From PNAI01 sp035501735 (lineage in GTDB: Bacteria; Pseudomonadota; Alphaproteobacteria; Rhizobiales; Xanthobacteraceae), in assembly GCA_035501735.1 (NCBI GenBank), contig DATJVR010000082.1:1-64000 (forward strand): a stretch of DNA of 64,000 nucleotides, written 5' to 3'. The translations under genes and the position numbers were made by a program. Every line of letters begins with the position of its first letter. Positions within the stretch are counted from its first letter, which is position 1. The notes beneath the pieces are model-generated. The model ran no database searches. It worked only from the letters and a program-made list of their open reading frames with translations, and was not told the origin of the DNA. This document shows, piece by piece, positions 7,609-15,830 of this stretch.

Positions 7609-8001
7609 ATGTATCAGGCCGTCACACGCGATATCGAGGTCACGGCCACGCCGCGATTTCTTGCGGAGCGCTCCTCGCCGGACAACGGCTATTTTTTCTG
7701 GGCCTACACGATCGCGATCACCAATCGCGGGACGCAGACGGTGCAACTCAAAACCCGGCATTGGAAAATCACCGATGCGCATGGCCGGCTGCAGGAAGTT
7801 CGAGGCGAAGGGGTCGTCGGCGAAGAGCCGGTGCTCAAGCCTGGCGAATCTTTCGAGTACACCAGCGGCGTGCCGTTGCCGACGCCGTCCGGTTTCATGC
7901 TGGGGACATACGGCATGGTGACCCAGACGGGCGAAAAGTTCGACATCGAGATCCCGGCGTTCTCGCTCGATTCCGCGCATGCCAAGCCCACGATCAATTG
8001 A
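7609..8001 (+). CDS. apaG: ApaG domain protein
   Basis: A 130-residue single-domain protein of the ApaG/DUF525 family: an immunoglobulin-like beta sandwich with the family hallmarks FFWAYTIAITNRG (29-41), LKTRHWKITDAHG (47-59), the glycine-rich VRGEGVVGEEP and PTPSGFMLGTYGM (93-105). The family is linked to Co2+/Mg2+ resistance phenotypes in enterobacteria, but its molecular function is not settled. The length is normal. It is alone on its strand, between the opgC operon and an L,D-transpeptidase gene that converges on it with 8 bp between stops. Confidence 0.93.
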   Translation: MYQAVTRDIEVTATPRFLAERSSPDNGYFFWAYTIAITNRGTQTVQLKTRHWKITDAHGRLQEVRGEGVVGEEPVLKPGESFEYTSGVPLPTPSGFMLGTYGMVTQTGEKFDIEIPAFSLDSAHAKPTIN

Positions 8002-8009
8002 CATCGGTT

Positions 8010-8753
8010 TCAGCGCTTCATCGCCATGGTCTGCGGCAGGCAGTTGCCCAGCCGGCCGAGCGCATGGCGCGGCACGATAGCAACCACGGCACTGCCGCCT
8101 TCGACGAAATCCTGTAACGCCAGCAATCTTGCTTCCGGCATGGAAACACACCCGCCGGTGCCCTTGGTCGGTGACCGCCAGACATGAATGAAGATGCACG
8201 AGCCGGCCTTGGCGGCGGCATCGGTCGGATAGTCGATCAGCAAACCGTGGCGATACATGGGCAGGGCTTTGCTCATGTTCTCGGCGTGCACCTTGGGGCC
8301 GACATGCGCGCGCGACACGATCTTGTTGTACTCGGGTGAATCCGGATCATCGACGCAGACGGTGTCGTTGGTGACACTGATGTGGCTTGGACGCGTCGAG
8401 GGTTCGGTGCCGAAAGTTCCGCCGATCGGATAGACGCCCGCCGGCGTGCGCTTGTCGCCTTCGAACTTGACCGGTTCACCAGGCCGGGCGAATTGGCGGA
8501 ATGCCGGCGCCCAGGCGATGCCGGCGCGGCCGACCAATGCAGGCTCTGCGCCGCCAGAGGCTCGCCACTTGTCGCGGGCGGAGGCGCGTTCAAACCACTG
8601 CATCATTGCAGGGGTGGAATCCATGGTTTCGGTCGTGACCAGAACGAGGCGCCTGGCCTCACCCAAAGGCGCCGGACAGATTTGGGCGGACGCGGCGGAT
8701 ACGCCGTGGGAAAACAGCGCCATCAGTGTCAGACCGATCACGCGACGAGTCAT
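8010..8753 (-). CDS. L,D-transpeptidase (YkuD fold), periplasmic
   Basis: A 247-residue protein with a signal peptide (MTRRVIGLTLMALFSHGVSA). The catalytic region IHVWRSPTKGTGGCVSM carries the L,D-transpeptidase HxxxxxxxxxGC arrangement, with H190 and the nucleophile C202. The preceding DKRTPAGVYPIGG is also typical of this family. It probably cross-links peptidoglycan or attaches proteins to it. ATG at 8753 begins a good signal peptide; a start at 8774 would add seven residues before it. It lies 28 bp downstream of hslO on the same strand and may be read through from the argD-argF-hslO transcript. Confidence 0.82.
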   Translation of the reverse strand: MTRRVIGLTLMALFSHGVSAASAQICPAPLGEARRLVLVTTETMDSTPAMMQWFERASARDKWRASGGAEPALVGRAGIAWAPAFRQFARPGEPVKFEGDKRTPAGVYPIGGTFGTEPSTRPSHISVTNDTVCVDDPDSPEYNKIVSRAHVGPKVHAENMSKALPMYRHGLLIDYPTDAAAKAGSCIFIHVWRSPTKGTGGCVSMPEARLLALQDFVEGGSAVVAIVPRHALGRLGNCLPQTMAMKR

Positions 8754-8781
8754 GGAGGGTCCAAATCCTACCATACGAGCG

Positions 8782-9783
8782 TTAATTGGCCTGTTCGCCG
8801 GCCACTTCCCCGGGCGCGAAGGTGTAGTTCGCGCTGCAGAACTCGCAAGTCACGGAGATTACACCGTTCTCGACCATATGGTCACGGTCATCCTGCGAGA
8901 AATTCCGCAGCATGGTTTCGACGCCCGCGCGCGAGCACGAGCATTCGGCCTGCAAATCGCGGTAGCGGAATACGCGCACGCCATGTTCATGAAACAGCCG
9001 GTAGACCAGCCGCTCGCTCGACAGCGTGGGATCGATCAGTTCGAGATCCTCGACCGTATTCATCAGCGCGCGGCCTTCGGCCCAGGCCTCATCCTCAAGC
9101 ACCACATGCGGCGCGGCGCCGGGAGGCGCATCGCCGGGGTCGAGATCGGCCTGGCGCGCGCGTTCGGGGGCAAGCGGAAGAAATTGCAGCAGCATGCCAC
9201 CCGCCCGCCAGCGATGTTTGGCGCCGGCGGACAGTTCCTCCGCCACCGCCAAGCGCACCCGCGTCGGAATCTGTTCCGAGCGGCGGAAATATTCGTGCGC
9301 TGCGGCTTCGAGATCGCCGCCGTCGAGCGCGACCACGCCCTGATAGCGGCTGGTGTCCGGCCCCTGATCGATGGTCATGGCAAGGTGGCCCTTGCCGAGC
9401 AGCGAGCCGGGATCGGCCTTGCCGGCCGCAATGGCGGCTTCAACTTGCGTCCTGTCAAAGCGTGCGCAGGCGCGCACCTTGCCGGGGCTGCGGAAGTCGA
9501 TGACCAGCATGCGCACCGGTCCGTCGGTCTGCGTCTGCAAAATGAAGCGACCCTCGAATTTGAGGGTCGAACCGAGCAGCGCCGTGAGCACGATGGCTTC
9601 ACCCACGAGTTTTGCCACCGGCAGCGGATAATTGTGGCGGCTCAGGATTTCGTCCACGAGCGGCCCAAGCCGGACCACCTGGCCGCGCAATTCCAAGGCT
9701 GCGACCTGAAAGGGCAATATGGTGTCGTCGGCGGACGTTGCGGCCGGTTCGCGTACGGGGATGGCGATGTCGGGTTTGTTCAT
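8782..9783 (-). CDS. hslO: Redox-regulated chaperone Hsp33
   Basis: A 333-residue protein with the Hsp33 core (VRLGPLVDEIL, LVGEAIVLTALLGSTLKFEGRF) and the C-terminal zinc-binding redox switch C281-x-C283 and C313-x-x-C316. On oxidation the zinc is lost and the holdase becomes active. It is slightly longer than E. coli Hsp33 because of an N-terminal extension common in Hyphomicrobiales. It lies 43 bp downstream of argF on the same strand, the common argD-argF-hslO order of alphaproteobacteria. Confidence 0.95.
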   Translation of the reverse strand: MNKPDIAIPVREPAATSADDTILPFQVAALELRGQVVRLGPLVDEILSRHNYPLPVAKLVGEAIVLTALLGSTLKFEGRFILQTQTDGPVRMLVIDFRSPGKVRACARFDRTQVEAAIAAGKADPGSLLGKGHLAMTIDQGPDTSRYQGVVALDGGDLEAAAHEYFRRSEQIPTRVRLAVAEELSAGAKHRWRAGGMLLQFLPLAPERARQADLDPGDAPPGAAPHVVLEDEAWAEGRALMNTVEDLELIDPTLSSERLVYRLFHEHGVRVFRYRDLQAECSCSRAGVETMLRNFSQDDRDHMVENGVISVTCEFCSANYTFAPGEVAGEQAN

Positions 9784-9826
9784 GCCCGTCTAATGTAGGA
9801 CAACCGGCGCGGAAAGCGAGGCCGGC

Positions 9827-10762
9827 CTAATTCCTTGCGACATCAGCCCTCAGGCACCACGCCAAGATGCCCTTCTGCGCATGCAGGCGGTTTTCGGCCT
9901 CGTCGAACACGACCGATTGCGGGCCGTCCATGACTTCGTCGGTCACCTCTTCGCCGCGATGGGCGGGCAGGCAATGCATGAACAGCGCGTCGGGCTTGGC
10001 CTTGGCGAGCAGCTTGGCGTTGACCTGATAGCTCTTCAGCAGCTTGTGACGGCGGCGGTCGCCCCTGTCGCCCATGGACACCCAGGTGTCGGTCACGACG
10101 CAATCGGCGCCCGAGACCGCTTCGCTCGGATCGCTGCCGATTGAGACTTTCGCCCCGGATTTCTTCACCCAATCGAGCAGCCATTTCTCGGGTTTAAGCT
10201 CGCGCGGGGTGGCGACGCGCAGTTCGAACTTGAAGCGTTCGGCGGCATGCATCCAGGAGGTCAAAACGTTGTTGGCATCGCCGGTCCAGGCGATCGTGCG
10301 GCCGCGAATGTCGCCGCGATGCTCTTCAAAAGTCAGCACGTCGGCCAGCACCTGGCAGGGGTGCGAACGCTTGGTCAGCCCGTTGATGACCGGTACGCTG
10401 GCATAGGTCGCAAGCTCGATCAGGTGCTGATGCTCCAAGGTGCGGATCATGATGGCGTCGACATAGCGCGACAGCACGCGCGCCGTATCGGCGATGGTCT
10501 CACCGCGGCCGAGCTGCATCTCCTGGCCGGTCAGCATGATGCTTTCCCCGCCGAGCTGGCGCATGGCGACATCAAAGGACACCCGCGTGCGGGTGGAGGG
10601 CCGGTCGAAGATCATGGCAAGGGTGGCACCCGCGAGCGGGCCGGAACCGGCCGCCCCGCGCGGCTGCTTCTTCATCGCCACACTGGCGGCAAGGATTTTC
10701 CGCAACTCGGTCGTCGGAATGTCGATCAGATCGAGGAAGTGCCGGGGCTTGAATTTGCTCAT
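9827..10762 (-). CDS. argF: Ornithine carbamoyltransferase
   Basis: 311 residues. Carbamoyl-phosphate-binding STRT at 56-59 (DRPSTRTRVSFD), a HPCQVLADVLT motif for carbamoyl phosphate, and the ornithine-binding HCLPAHRGEEV are all present. It makes citrulline from ornithine and carbamoyl phosphate in arginine synthesis. The ATG at 10762 overlaps the argD stop as ATGA, which fixes the start; an in-frame longer version from 10810 would lie inside argD. Confidence 0.96.
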   Translation of the reverse strand: MSKFKPRHFLDLIDIPTTELRKILAASVAMKKQPRGAAGSGPLAGATLAMIFDRPSTRTRVSFDVAMRQLGGESIMLTGQEMQLGRGETIADTARVLSRYVDAIMIRTLEHQHLIELATYASVPVINGLTKRSHPCQVLADVLTFEEHRGDIRGRTIAWTGDANNVLTSWMHAAERFKFELRVATPRELKPEKWLLDWVKKSGAKVSIGSDPSEAVSGADCVVTDTWVSMGDRGDRRRHKLLKSYQVNAKLLAKAKPDALFMHCLPAHRGEEVTDEVMDGPQSVVFDEAENRLHAQKGILAWCLRADVARN

Positions 10763-11961
10763 CCGGCGGGTCCCTTTTTTACCGATTTCGCCTGCGTCAG
10801 CGCCGTGCATGCGCGGTCAATCCGCTTGATTGCATCGGCGATTTCGGCATCGCTCACGATCAATGGCGGCAGCAGCCGGACCACGTTGTCACCTGCGGCA
10901 ACGGTCAAGAGCCTTTCGGCGCGCAGCGCATCGACCACTTCGCCGTTCGGAACGGTGGTGCGGAGCCCGATCAGGAGGCCCTCACCGCGCACCTCGGCAA
11001 TGACCGAAGCATGCCGGTCCTTCAGCTCCGCCAGCCTCTGCTTGAACAACAGGGCGACCTTGCGAACATGATCGAGGAAGGCGGGATCAAGCACAACGTC
11101 GAGCACGGCATTGCCGGCGGCCATGGCAAGCGGATTACCGCCGAAAGTCGAGCCGTGCGTGCCGGCGGTCATGCCCTTGGCGGCCTCACTGGTGGCCAGA
11201 CACGCGCCCAACGGAAAACCGCCCCCAAGCGCCTTGGCCAGCGCCATGATGTCGGGGGTGATGCCGGTTCGCTCGTAAGCAAAAAGATCGCCGGTGCGGC
11301 CGATACCGGTTTGCACCTCGTCGAAGATGAGCAGCAGGCCGTGTTGGTCGCACAGTGCCCGTAGCGCCTTCAGGAACGACAGCGGCACGACCCGTACGCC
11401 GCCCTCGCCCTGCACCGGCTCGATCAGGATTGCCGCGGTTGCCGGGCCGATGGCGCGCTTGGTGGCTTCCAGATCGGTGGACGGCACCTGATCGAAGCCG
11501 TCGACGATGGGGCCGAAACCATCGAGGTGCTTCTTCTGGCCGCCGGCGGCCAAGGTTGCCAGCGTGCGGCCATGGAAGGCCCCCTCGAAGGTAACGATCC
11601 GGTAGCGCTCGGGATGGCCACTCGCGGACTGGTATTTACGCGCCATTTTGATGGCGCATTCCATCGCCTCAGCGCCGGAATTGGCGAAGAAGACGGTGTC
11701 GGCGAAGCTTGCCGCGCACAAACGGTCGGCCAGCCGTTCACCCTCGGGAATGCGATAAAGGTTCGAAACGTGGATCAGCTTCGCGGCTTGGGCGGTGATC
11801 GCCTCGACAACCTTTGGATGAGCATGGCCGAGCGCGTTGACCGCGACCCCCGAGGTGAAATCGAGGTAGCGGTCGCCATTGGTGGCAGTCAGCCAAGCGC
11901 CCTCGCCTCGCTCAAAGGCAAGGTCTACACGCGGATACGTTGGCATCAAATGCGGTGTCAC
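10759..11961 (-). CDS. argD: Acetylornithine/succinyldiaminopimelate aminotransferase
   Basis: About 400 residues, class III PLP aminotransferase. It has DFTSGVAVNALGHAHP near the N-terminus, FFANSGAEAMECAIK for cofactor phosphate binding, FDEVQTGIGRTG with the cofactor aspartate, and the PLP lysine in ALAKALGGGFPLGA. GTG at 11961 preceded by GGGGCGA was chosen; the next ATG (11946) has no ribosome-binding site but would also give a normal length. It is the first gene of argD-argF-hslO, with a strong promoter at 12033-12060. Confidence 0.93.
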   Translation of the reverse strand: MTPHLMPTYPRVDLAFERGEGAWLTATNGDRYLDFTSGVAVNALGHAHPKVVEAITAQAAKLIHVSNLYRIPEGERLADRLCAASFADTVFFANSGAEAMECAIKMARKYQSASGHPERYRIVTFEGAFHGRTLATLAAGGQKKHLDGFGPIVDGFDQVPSTDLEATKRAIGPATAAILIEPVQGEGGVRVVPLSFLKALRALCDQHGLLLIFDEVQTGIGRTGDLFAYERTGITPDIMALAKALGGGFPLGACLATSEAAKGMTAGTHGSTFGGNPLAMAAGNAVLDVVLDPAFLDHVRKVALLFKQRLAELKDRHASVIAEVRGEGLLIGLRTTVPNGEVVDALRAERLLTVAAGDNVVRLLPPLIVSDAEIADAIKRIDRACTALTQAKSVKKGPAG

Positions 11962-12003
11962 GGCGCCGCTCGCCCCAATGCGGGCGCTCTGCGGAAACGA
12001 AAT

Positions 12004-12025
12004 GTGCCGCCTCGCTGGGCGGCAC
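12004..12025 (-). promoter_or_regulatory. Perfect hairpin at the 5' end of the argD leader
   Basis: GTGCCGCC (12004-12011) and GGCGGCAC (12018-12025) are perfectly complementary around a 6-base loop. The predicted transcription start of the argD promoter falls near 12026, so the hairpin would form the very 5' end of the mRNA. It may stabilise the transcript, or as DNA it could be an operator placed over the start site. No T tract follows, so it is not a terminator. Confidence 0.5.
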
Positions 12026-12032
12026 CATTGAC

Positions 12033-12060
12033 ATTTTATTAGCGCGCCAACTGTTGTCAA
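12033..12060 (-). promoter_or_regulatory. Sigma-70-type promoter of argD-argF-hslO
   Basis: On the minus strand a perfect -35 TTGACA (12060-12055) is separated by 16 bp from TAAAAT (12038-12033), one mismatch from TATAAT. It points to argD, whose start lies about 65 bp downstream of the predicted initiation site. This is the best promoter match I could read in the window. Confidence 0.65.
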
Positions 12061-12470
12061 CACAGGTTACGGCACGATTTCGACCGCGTTCCGCCCCCTA
12101 CTTTTGGCGAGTGGAACTTTGACGAATTCAAGATTCTTATCCGTATTCGCATTCGTCGCAACGAGTCACAGAAATTTTTCTGCGCACAACGACTGAATAC
12201 GTCGCTATCGGAGGTGTTGCAGCGATGTGACTGTGGAAACGATTTGTGTCTTCGAGCGAGAATGAATATGTGGACGCGAGGTTACGCAGACTTGCACGTC
12301 TCGTTCGCCGTATTGTAGTTTCACCGCCGTCGCCTACGACATCTCGTCGGGCACTGTCTAAGTCCCATCGGTTGAGCGTGTCAGATCGGATGGCTTGTTG
12401 AGCTGTTCGATGTCGAAGCGGGATTCTGCAAAATCGTCGCCCCGCGCCGATGTTGCGAGAGGAAAAATAG
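12061..12470 (+). promoter_or_regulatory. gcrA upstream region with three GANTC methylation sites
   Basis: This 410-bp gap between argD and gcrA has lower GC content and holds no convincing gene. It contains CcrM methylation sites GATTC at 12132-12136, GAGTC at 12163-12167 and GATTC at 12422-12426, the last about 45 bp before the gcrA start. In Caulobacter GcrA acts at GANTC-methylated promoters and gcrA itself is cell-cycle controlled. A regulatory role here is inferred; no clear -35/-10 pair was found. A minus-strand reading frame over 12137-12505 lacks family resemblance and overlaps gcrA. Confidence 0.4.
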
Positions 12471-12965
12471 ATGACGTGGACTGACGAGCGCGTCGAGATG
12501 CTCAAGAAGCTATGGGCTGACGGCCTCTCGGCGAGTCAAATAGCCGCCGAGCTCGGCGGCGTGACCCGCAACGCGGTCATCGGCAAGGTGCATCGGCTTG
12601 GTTTGTCGGGACGGGCAAAGTCGCCATCGTCGGGCGTGCCGCGGCCGCGCAAGCCGCGCTCGCACATGCTGCGCGTGTCGCGTCCGGTCTCGCGCGGCGC
12701 GAATGCGCTCGCGCTCGCCTACGACACGGATCTGGAGCCGGAGCCCGAGCTGATCGAGAACATCATCCCGATCGGACAACGGCGCACCTTGCTCGAACTC
12801 AACGAAAATACCTGCCGCTGGCCGATCGGCGACCCGGCCACGCCGGAGTTTTTCTTCTGTGGCGGCAAGCCTTTGATGGGGTTGCCATATTGCCACTATC
12901 ACGCGCGCGTCGCCTACCAGCCGGCAGCGGAGCGGCGGAGGGACCGGCGGCCGTTCCGGACCTGA
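12471..12965 (+). CDS. gcrA: Cell-cycle regulator GcrA
   Basis: 164 residues. The N-terminal MTWTDERVEMLKKLW then GLSASQIAAELGG and TRNAVIGKVHRLGLSGR form the helix-turn-helix that defines GcrA. The C-terminal RNA polymerase sigma-interacting domain has LLELNENTCRWPIGDP, FFFCGG and PYCHYHARVAY with the conserved cysteines and histidines. GcrA co-operates with sigma-70 at CcrM-methylated GANTC sites to drive S-phase and division genes in alphaproteobacteria. A GAGAGGA ribosome-binding site precedes the ATG. Its presence is the firmest single pointer to an alphaproteobacterial host. Confidence 0.96.
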   Translation: MTWTDERVEMLKKLWADGLSASQIAAELGGVTRNAVIGKVHRLGLSGRAKSPSSGVPRPRKPRSHMLRVSRPVSRGANALALAYDTDLEPEPELIENIIPIGQRRTLLELNENTCRWPIGDPATPEFFFCGGKPLMGLPYCHYHARVAYQPAAERRRDRRPFRT

Positions 12966-13037
12966 ATTATTTCAATGATTTCGTCTGGCTGGATTTCCGT
13001 TGGACCATCCGAATTCGAGTGGCGCGAACGCGCCTGA

Positions 13038-14027
13038 CTATTTGCCGGCGATCTTCCGCGATCGCGTGACGCCCAGCACCAGCTCGCGGCTGCCCAGGAT
13101 CGTCAGCGCAAACACAAACGGCGTAATGTAGTAGAGCAGGCGAAACAGCAGGAGGCCGGCCAGCAATTCCTCGCGGTCGAATTCCCACAGCGCGACCAGC
13201 ATCGCGGCGTCGAACACACCAAGCCCGCCCGGCGAGTGACTGAGAAAGCCGAGCAAGGTGGCGCACACGAAGATCACGCCAATTCCGGCAAAATCCATGT
13301 ACGGCTCGTTCGGCATCAGCATGTACATGGCCGCTGCGCAGGACCCCATATCACAGATACCAAGGACCACTTGCAGCAGGGTGAGCGGTCCGCCCGGCAG
13401 GCGCACTTCCCAATTCAGCCGCCCGATCATGCGCGGCGCGAGCCAGACCCACGCAACGTAAGAAACGAGAACGATCAGCGCGAAGATGCCGATGCTGCGA
13501 TTGAGCCACGTCGGCAGTTGATCGATATCGGTGGCGGCCGACGGCTCATAGGCGATGCCAAGGCCGAGAATGGTGATATTGCCGAGCCAGAACGTGAGGC
13601 CAGCAATGAAACATATTTTTGCGACTTCTACCGCGCTCAAGCCCCACGACGAATAAATGTGGTAACGCACCGCGCCGCCGGTAAACACGCTCGCCCCCAC
13701 ATTGTGGCCGACCGCATAGCTGGTGAAGCCGGCAAGGGCGGCGACGCGATAAGGCACATCCTTGCGGCCGATCGTGCGCAGCGCGAACAGGTCGTAGAAG
13801 GTGAGGGTGCCATAGCCCATGGCGACGAACAGCGCCGCGATCGCCACATCGCGGTATTCCACGGTCGCCATTGCGTCGAGCACCTTGTCGACATGGATGC
13901 CCTGCAACTTGTGGTAAAGTACGAAGGCCGCGACCGTGATGATGGTCAGGCTAAAGATCACCCCAAACCGGTGCCAGCCGATCTTCTCGGCAAAAAAACG
14001 CGCTATCGCACTCAACACACTGCGCAT
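13038..14027 (-). CDS. Lysylphosphatidylglycerol-synthase-TM / UPF0104 membrane protein
   Basis: 329 residues with about eight transmembrane helices. It resembles the flippase-like membrane domain of MprF/UPF0104: GHNVGASVFTGGAVRYHIY near residues 105-123, and LSHSPGGLGVFDAAML in the C-terminal part, both characteristic of this family. The soluble aminoacyl transferase domain of true MprF is missing, so only lipid translocation or a related transport role is plausible. ATG at 14027 follows GGGGGGACG and was preferred to the start at 14072. No operon partner; it is convergent with gcrA. Confidence 0.8.
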   Translation of the reverse strand: MRSVLSAIARFFAEKIGWHRFGVIFSLTIITVAAFVLYHKLQGIHVDKVLDAMATVEYRDVAIAALFVAMGYGTLTFYDLFALRTIGRKDVPYRVAALAGFTSYAVGHNVGASVFTGGAVRYHIYSSWGLSAVEVAKICFIAGLTFWLGNITILGLGIAYEPSAATDIDQLPTWLNRSIGIFALIVLVSYVAWVWLAPRMIGRLNWEVRLPGGPLTLLQVVLGICDMGSCAAAMYMLMPNEPYMDFAGIGVIFVCATLLGFLSHSPGGLGVFDAAMLVALWEFDREELLAGLLLFRLLYYITPFVFALTILGSRELVLGVTRSRKIAGK

Positions 14028-14086
14028 TCGTCCCCCCGGATCAGCCCGCCCGCTCTCGCTCGAGCAATGCACGACTGATCTCTAGA

Positions 14087-14115
14087 ACGCGTGTTCCGGC
14101 AACAGAAACACGCGT
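14087..14115 (-). terminator. Possible factor-aided terminator hairpin after the acyl-CoA synthetase gene
   Basis: ACGCGTGTT (14087-14095) and AACACGCGT (14107-14115) form a perfect 9-bp inverted repeat with an 11-base loop, 30 bp downstream of the acyl-CoA synthetase stop codon and 60 bp before the next gene's start. There is no T run, so it may be a 3'-end stabiliser, a Rho-dependent end, or a binding site. Confidence 0.35.
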
Positions 14116-14145
14116 GACATCTCGGCTATTCACGTAAGCCGCTAT

Positions 14146-15708
14146 TCAGGCGACCGGCAGGCCGGAAAGCTCGGCATACCTCTGCCGCAGAAGCCGGTGC
14201 TGGATCTTGCCCGTGGCGGTCCGTGGGATTTCCTCCTCCTTCATAAAGGACACCGACCGCGGCCGCTTATAGCCCGCGATTTTGTCCTTGCACCAGTCCA
14301 GCACCTCGGTCTCGCTCGCTGCCTCGCCATCGCGCAAGACAATGACGGCATGGACCGACTCGCCCCATTTCTGGTGCGGCACGCCGATGACGGCAACCTC
14401 GCGCAATTTGGGAAAGCCGCCCAACATGTTTTCCACTTCGGATGGGTAGACGTTTTCACCACCGCTGATGATCATGTTGCTCTTGCGATCGACCAGGTAG
14501 TAGTAGCCATCGCCATCGCGGCGGGCCATGTCGCCGACCGAACAATAATCGCCGCGGAAGGCTTGCGCAGTCTTGTCGGGCATATTCCAATATCCGTGGA
14601 ACGTATAGGGCGTGTGAAAATAGAGCTCGCCGACTTCGCCCGCGGGCACCTCGAAATCGTTTGGGTCAAGCAACCTGATCCGGCCGGTCCCGGGCATTTC
14701 GCGTCCGATCGAGCCGAGCTTATGCAACTGTTCTTGTGGCGAAAGCATGGTGACCCAGCCGGCCTCGGTCGAGCCGTAGCCTTCGAATAGTTTGGAATTA
14801 CGAAAATGTTCCATGATGGCGAGTTTGGTGTCGCGGCGCGCCGGTGCCGAAGAAATGAGCAATTTATCGGTTCGGTCGACGTCGTATTTGCGCTTCACGG
14901 CCTCGGGCAGACCCAGCATCATCGTGTAATGGGTCGGCACCAGCGAGGTGAAACTGATCCGCTGCTCCGAAAGCGTGCGCAGCATGTGCTCGGGATCGAA
15001 GTTCTTGCGGCTGTAGATGAAGGCGGCGGCGCCGCAACAGGCGAACAGAAACGAAAACCACAGCGAATTGGCGTGGCACATGGGCATGACCAGGAGCCCG
15101 ATGTCGTCGCCGCCGAAGCCCATGGTCTTCGCGGTCATCGCATGCAGGAGACAATCGCGGCCCTGGCTGCGCATGGCGCCCTTCGGGCTGCCGGTGGTGC
15201 CGGAGGTATACATGAAGGTCCAGATATCCTGCGGCGTGATTGCGACATCAGGCTCGCGCGCCGCGGCGCGCGCGATCAGTCGTTCGTAGGACTGGTAGCC
15301 GACAGATTTTCCGCCGCCGAAGGCGACAAAGTTTCCTTCAGCAATGGGCAGGCTGGTACGGATCTCCTCGATGCGATCGATCAAGTCCGCTTGCACGACC
15401 ACAACTTTCGTGCCGCTGTCCTCGATCAAATAGCGGATTTCGCCGCCGAGCAGCCGGAAATTGATCGGCACCGCGATCAGGCCGGCTTTGGCGGCGGCGG
15501 CATAGAGCTCCATCCATTCGATGCAGTTGAAGGCGAGAGCCGCAAAGCGATCGCCCTTCTTCAGCCCCATGCCGAGCAGAGCGTTTGCCAGACGGCAGGC
15601 GCGTTCGTTCCATTGCGCGAAGGTCATCGCGCGTGAGAAATCCTGCACGGCGATTTTTTCGGGACGTTCGGCCGCATGGCGGCTCAAAATCTCGGCCATT
15701 GTCTGCAT
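14146..15708 (-). CDS. AMP-forming acyl-CoA synthetase
   Basis: A 520-residue ANL-superfamily ligase that activates a carboxylic acid with ATP and CoA. Motifs: phosphate-binding TSGTTGSPKG at 168-177, YGSTEAG, the hinge region YLVDRKSNMIISGGENVYP, and the C-terminal catalytic lysine in PRTATGKIQ. The substrate is unknown. ATG at 15708 (MQTMAEIL) was preferred; a further 32 residues are readable upstream but look unlike the family. It is divergent from a ThDP lyase gene (122 bp between starts), which suggests that the two act in one pathway, making an acyl-CoA and cleaving or forming a 2-hydroxyacyl-CoA. Confidence 0.9.
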   Translation of the reverse strand: MQTMAEILSRHAAERPEKIAVQDFSRAMTFAQWNERACRLANALLGMGLKKGDRFAALAFNCIEWMELYAAAAKAGLIAVPINFRLLGGEIRYLIEDSGTKVVVVQADLIDRIEEIRTSLPIAEGNFVAFGGGKSVGYQSYERLIARAAAREPDVAITPQDIWTFMYTSGTTGSPKGAMRSQGRDCLLHAMTAKTMGFGGDDIGLLVMPMCHANSLWFSFLFACCGAAAFIYSRKNFDPEHMLRTLSEQRISFTSLVPTHYTMMLGLPEAVKRKYDVDRTDKLLISSAPARRDTKLAIMEHFRNSKLFEGYGSTEAGWVTMLSPQEQLHKLGSIGREMPGTGRIRLLDPNDFEVPAGEVGELYFHTPYTFHGYWNMPDKTAQAFRGDYCSVGDMARRDGDGYYYLVDRKSNMIISGGENVYPSEVENMLGGFPKLREVAVIGVPHQKWGESVHAVIVLRDGEAASETEVLDWCKDKIAGYKRPRSVSFMKEEEIPRTATGKIQHRLLRQRYAELSGLPVA

Positions 15709-15830
15709 GCGATGCGGCGGCTTCAATGTTCCGGTTCGGAATTTCGGCAAAATAACACGCTTGCCCGGCGCTGTCCTTAAGTTACCATTCGCGGCTGCCG
15801 CCACATCTCCCCAATCGCCCGGAGCGCCAC

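Noticed and set aside
12137..12505. 122-codon minus-strand frame in the gcrA upstream gap
   Set aside because: Overlaps the gcrA start, lacks a ribosome-binding site and its translation is low-complexity Arg/Ser without resemblance.
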